A DNA stretch of 64,000 bases, taken from contig WPIO01000010.1 of assembly GCA_009760855.2 (NCBI GenBank), forward strand, positions 1,761,001 through 1,825,000. Direction: 5' to 3'. The translations under genes were made by a program, and so were the position numbers. Of the stretch, positions 1 through 10,000 are shown piece after piece (the stretch's first letter is position 1; each line of letters begins with the position of its first letter). The notes under the pieces were generated by a model. That model saw only the letters and a program-made list of their open reading frames with translations. It did not search any database and was not told the origin of the DNA. Source of the DNA: Cristatella mucedo. Lineage: Eukaryota > Bryozoa > Phylactolaemata > Cristatellidae.

Positions 1-120
1 CAAACACAAGCGCACACACACACAGATACACACGCACACATCCTCACACGTGCATTCCCACGAATTGACACCTAGGCGCATAGTGCGCGCACACACTCGC
101 ACAAACACATCCACATCAAA
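1..120. repeat. CA-rich simple repeat downstream of Apollo
   Basis: Interrupted CA/ACAC microsatellite, densest in the first 45 bases, lying just past the Apollo stop codon. On the gene strand it would be TG-rich 3'UTR or flanking DNA. No AATAAA is visible before the window edge. Confidence 0.7.
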
Positions 121-122
121 GG

Positions 123-1063
123 CTATAACTTCTGACTGGCAGCATCATTAGCCCAGGAGCCGAGCGTGTGCATGACTGACAAAAGAGAGTCTTCACGTCG
201 GGTGCGCAAACATGACGGCACGTAGAAGCTGACGAAGTCTCCGTCCTCATCCGAGTCGTCGTGGCTGTCACTGGCCGGCAGCAGAGATAACTGGCCGGCG
301 CTACGGCTGCGGCAGTAGGCGCTGGCCTCGCAGCGAGGCTCGACGATTGAGGGGCAGGCACGGCAGCTGCCGCCCCCGCTGCCGCCGACAGCAGACAAGT
401 TGTTAGCGACGGCACCATTGTTGCTACGGTGGATGCCGGTTGTTGCAGCTGGCGGTGGCAGTCGCAAAGATTGAGACGACGACGGCGCACGCTCAGACGT
501 CACGCGAGAGAGCTGCTGCTGCTGCGGCGGCATCGGCGGCACGGCCGTGAGCCTGACGGGCGAGGAATCGCCGCTGCCGGCGGCGGCAAACCGCACACCC
601 AGCACGTGCCGCTCCCGCCTCTGCCGCTGGTTCAACTTCCGCCTGGCTGCGCTGAGCAGTCGAGCGGCGCAGCGTCGCTGCGCCGAGCCGGGGCGCGGAG
701 GCTGCTGCTCCTGCGACGGCCGACGATTCTCGTCGGCAGAAGGTGCGGCCACCGTGGACGCCGACGCGAGGTGCCGCCGCCGCCGACGCCTCGCGTCGGA
801 GGCAGCGGCGGGCAAAGGAGCGGAGGCGGCTGCGGCGATGGGCAGCACCTGGGACGTGTCCAGCAGGTCGCTGAAGCAGCTCATGTCGGCGCGATGCTGC
901 AGCCTCGTGCCGAGTGGGCCGCGCGTGGCGTACGACACGAGCGGCACGATGCTGCGCGGCAGCACGCTGCTCACAAAGCTTCTCAGCTCGCTGTAGGAGC
1001 AGTGGTCCGAGTAGGGCACGATGTGGACGTTGTCGTGGTTGCAGTACGGCCGGCCGTCAAGAC
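123..1063 (-). CDS. DCLRE1B: Apollo exon 4 (last motif and long C-terminal tail)
   Basis: Encodes residues 261-573 and the TAG stop at 123-125. It opens with [20 protein letters not shown], carrying the conserved histidine motif of beta-CASP nucleases ([12 protein letters not shown], 276-287). After about residue 300 the protein becomes low-complexity: Arg runs, Ala-rich stretches, Ser-rich patches, a Gln run near QQQQLS, and an acidic [11 protein letters not shown] patch near the end. The acceptor is GAGCAG just before 1063. I see no clear YxLxP-type TRF2-binding motif, which vertebrate Apollo carries in its tail. Confidence 0.9.
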
Positions 1064-4000
1064 CTGCTCGCGGCGGCGGCGGCGGAAGCGTGCGCGCAAG
1101 TGTAGGGCGCCGGCAAAGCTGACGAAGGAAACAAGCACTGAGCTCTGCGGTAGGATGCTCGAGTTTCACGTTGCCAAGGCAGGTAAGGGTGAAGGTCACG
1201 GGTAAAGGTCACGTTGCCAAGGCAGGTAGCGGGTGCACGAGCGAGCCCAGCAGCGGGCAGCATTCTGCTATCTGCTGCAGGCAGACGGTAGGCCGCTGAG
1301 GCTACTAAATCAGTCGCTCTTTAATTTATCAATTTTTTCGGGCAGCAGTTGATATGTTTCCCTACCGATGTCTCACTGGCTACGATGCCTCTCGTTCTAT
1401 AATAGTTAGTAAAAAGATTTTTGCATTGAACCACAAGACAAATTAAATCTCTTTATAGGCATTCTTATAGCAAGCTTTTTAGTCATACTGACGATAATCA
1501 CAATGATAACAATGAGACAGTCGTGTAACAACCTACGAGAAACAAATCTCTATCTAGGCACTTTAGACATGCTGGAGAGGCAGCATGGCGATTGGTAAGC
1601 GATAACGTGCACAATTTCTGCGCACATAAACATACATAGGACAATGTGCGAGGTTGGGAAAATGCTACGAGGAACCAGCGAGCTTACATGTAGCTCCTTT
1701 TCAAATTTCGTGAAGTCTGGGAATGGCGTGAAGTCAGTCAGCTCAGTGAGATCCAGGAGAAGAAGAAAAACTAGCGGCAAGTGCTCGGCACTTGCAAGGG
1801 ACCTTGAGGTGAGTTACAGCCACAGCTAAACGGCTAGAGACCTATGGGTGGGAGCTGCAAGAGGAATGTAATGTAACGTATCTCCGTCTGTAACTCCACA
1901 AAGTCATACAGACCATGTGGGTGTTACTCAGGAGAGTTTTGTATAGCGCACTCACAGCCTAAGCGGCTTTCGGTACGCATTCGGTAGCCAACAGACTTCG
2001 TCTCACGCAACAAAGAGAAAGCGGGAAGCATAGCAGAGTCAGGAGAGCAGTTGAGGTAGTGAGTAGCACAGAAGTAGCAGCTCAGGACCGCTGAAAAGGA
2101 TGAGCCATAGTCGGCAGTAGGAGAGTAGTTGTCGTTGCATAAGCTGGGAAGTATTTCAGATAGGTAGGAAGGATCTAGAGAATGCACAGACCTTAAAAAA
2201 GGAACCTTGGAAGTCGACATGTTTCATAATAGGTAGCCAGTACAGATCGCAGACAACTAGTGCACTAGGGTAACAGAGAGGTGCGACTGACAAACGTTGC
2301 TGCCAAGTTTTCGACGAACTTTATGCATCTTATTTTACAGGCAGCAAGCATTACAAGGCGTGAAAACTTACAGAAGCCTATTACGGAATATCTAGACTTA
2401 TACAACTCAACACTTGCAGGTCGTGGAGATGGACGAGGTGGTTAATGGTCGATATAGGCATTTTTGGATTTTGTATCTAGGATTCCACTAGGTTCTTACA
2501 GAGGCTTGACTTGGCTAGAAGTATGATGGATTGGTATGACCTACAATAGTCATCACATGCCGATGGATGGACAATTTGTCATGATCTTGAGTACTCTAAA
2601 TATAAATAAAGATAATTCCTTTGTAAAGCACCCTAAGAGAACTTAATCTCTATTCAGGCGCTTCACATATGCCTCGGGGCTCGAGCACACGACCTCAGCC
2701 AGACCTTGGTCCCCCGGGGCGAGCACTTTAAACACTGGGCCAAACCAGCGGCCCCTCTCTCCTCTCTCTTTCAAGCTTGCGCTGGGTAGTCCTAGGGTTA
2801 ACGTTTGCAGTGAACCATAGGTCATCTGTATGAAGACACACAACGTGCATTGCCAGAGCAGCAAATCCACCGTTTATACAGTTATAGGAGACTGAACAAA
2901 CCGTACCCAATCAAATGGGTACGACCACCGGAAAAGAGGTGCGACTCGTACAAGTACAAGTTTTAACTAGCCATACCCTAGCCTGAAGCAGCATGACTTA
3001 TTATGAGAAGTTGTTGTAGAACGACACGAACAGATGATAATAATAATCATAATAATAATGCGCTTGATAAAGCGCCCACAGAGAACTCAATCTCTTTCTA
3101 GGGGCTTTACATTTGCTGCGAAGGGAAATGCGATTGAATAGCGAGTAATATCATGCTTGATAAACAACATGAATAACATGGTTAGGGGTGACATGCACTG
3201 GGTCAGCATGCAAATGTGGTTAGTGGCAGCATGCACAGTGCCAGCCCGCACAAGCACACGAAGGACGAATCACAGGGACCCACTAAATCATGTCCAAAAT
3301 AGGTGTTTTTAAGTTCTTTTTAAATGTGGTCAAGTCAGGGGATGTTGTGACGCAAGTCGGGAGTGAGTTCCAGGCTTTGGGAGCATACGAACTAAATGCA
3401 CGGTCTCCAAAGGATTTGAGGTTTGTACGAGGTATTGGTAAACTGTTACATTCCGAAAAGTGGGTGGTACGATGCTTGGCCTTGTGGGAGAGTAGATCTT
3501 ATATATAGGCTGGAGCCAAAGAATGAAGTGACCTAAAAGTGAGCAAACAAACCTTGAAGTCGAGCCGTTGCTTGACTGGTAGCCAATGCAGGTCGGCGAG
3601 AAGTGGTGTGATGTGGCAACTGCGATGCTCACGACAGACAAGCCTAGCTGCCGAGTTTTGCGCCAGCTGTAAGCGCCTGATTGCACAGGCCGGTAGACCA
3701 GCAAGCAGCGAGTTACACATCCGTGTTTTTAGACTGCTTTCCTAATGCTGAGGAAATAGTCTCACGTCTACACCGCCTAGGTGTCCTTCTGAGTGCATTC
3801 CACCTTGAGCGTCGGTGGTTAGGTACTATGCTGTTGCCATAGGTGCTCAAAAATGCTATGTGAATATTTCTTTCCTTGTTCACAGCTCAAGGAAAAGACT
3901 GAGTAAAAAAGTCAGCAGAAGACAACATAGACAGACTTAACAGACTAGCAGCAGCAGTGCCAGCTTTGCGCTGCAGCATACTGCCGTGTGGGTCTGGTCG

Positions 4001-7000
4001 ACGCTAGTTAGCTTGCTATTGAGTGTCATGCTCTCTACTTCTGCCATCACTGCCCCAAGCAGCCGAGCCGAGGCTCTTCATCGATCAGCTACTGATCATC
4101 ATCAGCTGCTGCTGCTGCTGGCTGCTGCTGCTGCTGCCTGGATAGCGTCTTTGCCACCGGGTCGTCACTTTTGCCTGAGTCTGCCGAGGAAAGGCGACCG
4201 TGGACAGCCGGGCGACAGAGGGCTCAGTAGAACGCTGTGGCGCTGGGAGATCGCTGGGGAGCCAGCGAGCGATCTGCGGAGGCAGCTTCGGGCGAGCTCT
4301 CAGCACGGCGGGCGACAGTGCCAGTGGCGACGACAGCAGCAGCAGCAGCAGTTAGGGACAGGCAAAGAGCACAACCAGGAAGCTTGGTAGCTTCTAACAA
4401 CTAGTAAGTTAGTTAAAAACCAACTTACTAGTTGTGGGCAAACCAAGTGTGATCCACAAATTGGAAAGGCTAGCGCTCAAAATCGGCTCTGCCAGCACAT
4501 CTGTTGAATCTGCAAGAAATCTAGGTGCCATGTTCCAAAGTGACCTTCCATTGGACGAACACATAAGCTCCACAGTCAAGTCTACCTACTTTCTGCTACA
4601 TAACATTGCTCAAATTCGGGCTTGTTTGGAGCTGGGATACCACATCTAGGTTGGTCCCTGCATTTGTGACATCCTGTCTCGACTTCTGTAACTCACTGCT
4701 TGCTGGTCTACTGGTATGTGCACTCAGGGGCTTACAGCTGGTGCAAAAGTCGGCAGCTAGACTTTTCTGCAGCGAGTGTCGTAGTTGTCACGGCACATCA
4801 CTTCTCGCCGATCTGCAATGGCTCCCAGTCAAGCAACAGCATCGACTTCAAGGTTTTGTCACTCTCTTTTAGGTCTCTTCATTCTTTGGCTCCAGCCTAC
4901 CTATCTGATCTACTGCCCCATCAGGCTAAGCATCGTACAATCACTGTTTTGACTCGAATCGAATAGCCATACCTCGTACACATCTCAAAGCCTATGGAGA
5001 CCGTGCCTTTAGTTCGTATATTCCCAAAGCCTGGAACTCACTCCCGACTTTCGTCACGACATCTCCTGACTTGACCAAATTTAAAAGAAACTAAAACACA
5101 TCTATTTATTACAGAATTTAGTGGGTCCCTGTGATTCGTCCTTTATGTGCTTATGCATACTGATACTGTGCATGCTGCTACTAACCACACTTGCATGCTG
5201 ACCCTGTGCATGTCACCCCTAACCAAGTTATTCCTATGGTTTATTGAGCATGCTACCACTAACCATTCGATCGCGCTTCCTTTGTAGCAAATGTAAAGTG
5301 TCTAGAAAGAGATCGAGCTCTCAGAGGGCGCTTTATCAAATGCATTATTATTATTACTACCTGGCCGCGACGGCCTGGGACGGCAATAGCCGGATGCGAG
5401 AGCAGGTGCCTGAAGCTTTGCTGAACAAGTCGGCTACTCACGTCACTTTCGGAATGGGCTACGTCAGCTGCCTGCATTCTCATTTGAAGTACACGCACAG
5501 CAACGGAAGAGGGCCGCCTGACTCATCGGCAGCCCGGCTGGTCTTGCTGGCAACAAACAGTGCAACAGTTTAACAGTGTAACAGAAGGAACTGCTGCTGC
5601 TAACTAATGCTACCGGCTTATAGGACGAGCACGGCCTTGGGTTTGCAGCAGCTATGACATAGTGCATATAAAATAAATATAACATTCAATTATAGGATGA
5701 CCCGGTGCTCTTCGAAGAACTCTACTACCAGCCAACTGTGCATGCCAGGTGAGCTGCATATCGTGGCAGGTATTCAAAAATGTCCACAGCCACTACACTG
5801 TCTGCTCCCACATCAAGTGGCCAAAAAAGACCAATCCATGCAATTAGCCAACTACTAAAGTAGATGGAGCAACAAATCAATGAGACTGACTGCTTGTCTA
5901 CTTTCTAGATAATGCCAGCGTGTACAACGCAAAGTTCAGACGTGCTGCACTTCGACGAGGCGTACCTGTGTATAGAGCTGTGCACATGATGATAATGGTG
6001 CTGCATTCAGCCGTCCAGCGGGATATGCTGCCTGCACTGGCTGACGACAAGGGTACCACTCGTATCCGGCTTTCATTGGCATCCGTGGTGAACATGTCGA
6101 GCAGGTTCAGCTCTGATAGCACCGTCAACCTGCAATGGCAGCACCACTGTCGATGCCACTGCCACACGAGATTCAGTATGGTTAAGGTCAATCGTACTCA
6201 TACTCTGATCGATGATCACCGACTTCCCACGAAAGCAGCTGTTCTCGTTACCCAGATCTCCAAAGCATTGTCTCATTGTGGCACTGCTGCTAGTATGTAT
6301 GTATATGTATGTATATATATGCTAGCAGTATGCCGTGCATGCAATGTTTGTCTCTAGATGTAGCTCACATACGACCCACTGCAAGCCATTGTTTTTTCTG
6401 TGCCTTTGCATGTTGGCCTTAGTGCCGAGCTGGTTTGGTCCAGCGGTTAAGGTGCTCGCCCCGACCAAGGTCTGGCTGAGGTCGTGGGGTCGAGCCCCAA
6501 GGCATGAGTGAAGCGCTTAATTAGAGATTAAGTTCTCTTAGTGCGCTATACAAATGAATTATATTTAAGTTGTATAGTAGTTTACTTTGGCATGCTTCTC
6601 TCAGTATGTTACCGTGCATGTCATTAACCCTTGGCTACAGATTCTCTTGCAGCGAGCTGTAAAGAGTCCGGATATTTCGTTCTCTGAGGGAGCTACACAA
6701 GCAAACTATTTATTATTGATATTATTTTTAAATCATTCGGGAAACTACAGGTGCAAAAGGACATTCACGCAATATATTCCTTTGCAAAATATTCATGCAG
6801 CCGGCTCATATGAACGAGATGCATCTGACAGATCACCTTTGCAAGCAGTCCTGGCCGCCTGCCTCGGCAAAGCACCAGCTCATGCGCAAGTGCCACTGGG
6901 CTCAAACCGGGAAGGACTGGCCACAAGCAGCGTGCTGCCTTCCAAAGTATAGTCTGCCATACTTTTAATGGGTACAAAAACTGCAAATTAGGAGGCGGCA

Positions 7001-10000
7001 TACAAAGTGATACCACAGCCAAGTGGGTCTATCCATTGTGCAAAATTTCTTCCAAACGTCAGTAACTAATTCCTTGCAGCAGGTGAACTTATTGCCCTCG
7101 AAGTAAGATGCTCAATCATAGTCAGCGTAACAATCTGCAGCTACGTTTATCTGTCGTGAACATTAACTGCTATGTTATGCCATTCTCAACGACCAGCCCT
7201 CACCCCTTCCATCAAGCAGCGATTTGAATTCTCGGTTCGAGCATTTGCTTATATGGTCCTTTCACTTCTGTGGGAACAGGTACTTCTCAGGCTTACCTCT
7301 CTCCACCCACTCCCTTGTTTCTGGTCGCATAGCTATGCTATAAAATCAGCCGGAAATCCTTTGAAGACAGTGGCTTCAGTTACTATGCTGCTATGCCTGG
7401 AATTTGCTAACAAAGTATGGCACTCCCAACCGACTGACACATAGACACCTCCAGACTTGACACTTGAAAGGAAACAACAAAAAACCCCATGTTCCTCAAT
7501 TGACAAGGGTGAAGCAGGTTCTATGTTCAGGACGTGCTTGTGCAGACTGAGATAGTGCACGTTGCTATCACGAATCGATTGCCATGCTTAATTTCCAGCA
7601 GGTATAAATGCCTAAGACAAATTTAGTTCCCTTAGAGCACACTGAACAAATGTTTGATTGCTGTTATTATGTCTAGCACACAGGATGGCACGCCAGAAAC
7701 ACTACAACGGTCCCCTGCCAAGGAAACCGGCAGCAGATAACGCCGAGTATTTTGCTGTAGCCACGTGAAGCATTGGAGGGGGAAGGGGAGGGGCGAAGGG
7801 GCACAGCACTGATCACAGGAGGTTGCTACATTTTGACTGCACAAATGGTTAACTAAATTACCCAGAATGGATCGTTGCATCCACATTTTTATTCACGCAC
7901 AGTTCTATTTCGCAGCTATGAAGGGCTCTGGTATTGTAAGCAATGCGCGGTTTTGTAATGCCGAAATACAATGTATTTCTGAGCTGCAATGCAGGAGTGT
8001 GAGAAGTTACTGCAAGGTTGGGCTGGCTGCATTGCACCCACACTACTTCGGCACACAGCAGTGTGCACACATTTAAACAAAAGCCAACAGCTTATGTGGT
8101 TATCTAATAGAGCGTGGTGATTGGCAGCTTGCCGCCTAAACATCAGCACAAGCATGTTGATAAGGAAGCAGTCCACACAGACCGACACAGCAATGACAGC
8201 ATTGAAACTACTTTAGGATGAGTAATGATAGACTGCACATACTAATAAGCACACGGATGCGATTCATCAACGAGTTTGGAGAATATCCTACACCAGGAAG
8301 ACGGTGCGCCCCTTGGGACAAACTACCAGCACTAGAGAGCAGGTTAAGCAGGTGACCGGACAAGCTTTCACCTAGCCTGAAAAAGTGTTGGCTGATTTAA
8401 CAGCCTCGCTTGAATAGTGGCAGAAGCCTGAAGGTACCACGGCTATAGCTGAGCTATGTGTTAACTCTAAAAAATGAATGATTTCGTAGGCTGCTAAGTG
8501 ATACGACTTTAGTTGAGCAAGTGGCTACAGAAAGAAATAAGTGGGAGTTATCGCAAAAGCAAGCCGCGACATGGCAACAAATAGAATGCGTAAAACTGCA
8601 AGACGGTGCCGAACCGCCGGACACACCGCAATAAGCACTGAAATATAGCTACTGCACCATTCGAAATATACTTCACATAGGGTGATGATACTCTGGCACT
8701 TAAGTGTTCAAGAACTGAGCTAGGAATCTGCCTGCCTTCAGCCAGAAGCTAGTCTGGCATTTTGATAGTGACAGCTGCTATCTACACTGCACGGGCACAG
8801 CGGTCGCAAACGAGAGTTCAACGTGTGCAGCCTGTACTGCTGGAAAAGCTGACACAGAAGTGAACCCTCGGCGCCAAACAAACAGTGGCACTTCCTCAGC
8901 TGCTGGCTAGCCAGCAGCTGATTCAAAGCTAAGTCTGCTCGCTGTGTCAGAGGCAGCTGCACGACGACGAAATGGACGAGTGAGAGTGCACGTGTGGGAG
9001 CACAAACCGAACGTGAGCGCTAGCACAGTTGCATGAGTTCAAGCTTGCCTGCTAGCTTGGCATGATTGTGTCGCAGGTGTATACTGTCTCCCTGCAACTC
9101 CTGCCGAGCAAGAGAGGCGAAGTCGCTCACTTTTAGGTCCCTCCATTCTATGGCTCCAGCCTATCTGTCAGATATACTACCCCATCAGGCCAAGCATCGT
9201 ACCACCTGCTTTTCGGAACCCAACAGTCTAGAAATACCTCGTACAAACCTTAAATCCTTTGGAGACCGTGCATTTAGTTCATATGCTCCCAAAGCCTGGA
9301 ACTCCCTCCTGACCTGCGTCAAAACATCCCCTGACCTGACCACATTTAAAAGGAACCTAAAAACACACCTATTTAGGACAGCATTTAGTGGGTTCCTGTG
9401 ATTCGTCTTTGATGTGCTTATGCGTGCTGACACTGTGCATGCTGCCACTAACCACATTTGCATGCTGACCCTGTGCATGTCACCCCTAACCATATTATTC
9501 ATTTCGTTTGTTTTTCAAGCATGATATTTCTTACCATTCCATTGCATTTCACTTTACAGCAAATGTAAAGCGCCTAGAGAGAGATTAAGTTCTCTGAGGG
9601 CGCTTTATCAAGTGAATTATTATTATTATTATTATTAAAGGGCTACTGGGTAGGACCAGGTTGAGCCACCAGACTTCAAGTAATGAATGGAATATTAACT
9701 GGCAGCAGATTTTGCTTGCCGCTGCTACTGATGTTGTCAGCTGGCAAAAAAGCCTCGGGCAGCTCTTCCCAGGCAGACCAAGGAAAGAGTGCTCCGTCAT
9801 CGTTTGGGGTGCCATCTAAAGACCGAGGGCAGAAACTCATCTCAACCCGGTTTCGGCGTTCATTTTGAACGTGAAGTTGTGCTGCAATGGCAGACACCTG
9901 ACCTAAGATGCGGTGCCGGAAGCGCCGGCAGTCATAGGAGACGTCACGCGAACCAATATTGCCACCTCTCCCCTCCCCGGGGCCCACAATTAGGCTCCCA

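Larger units (their letters stand above)
1064..5965 (-). other. Apollo intron 3
   Basis: A 4902-bp phase-1 intron. From low to high coordinates it holds a decayed LINE tail (1535-1760), an older LINE 3' region (1862-2345), a SINE (2605-2752), a LINE fragment (3045-3720), a GC-rich patch with CTG and CAG runs (4100-4360) and a plus-strand LINE fragment (4424-5362). No additional Apollo exon is needed, because exons 3 and 4 join in frame. Confidence 0.8.

Noticed and set aside
429..1205. Long plus-strand frame opposite Apollo exon 4
   Set aside because: It is Arg-rich and mirrors the GC-rich coding strand. The minus strand has family motifs and correct splice sites.
3986..4390. Plus-strand frame with a Gln run in Apollo intron 3 as a gene
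   Set aside because: The Gln run comes from a CAG repeat, there is no family motif, and Apollo exons 3 and 4 join without it.
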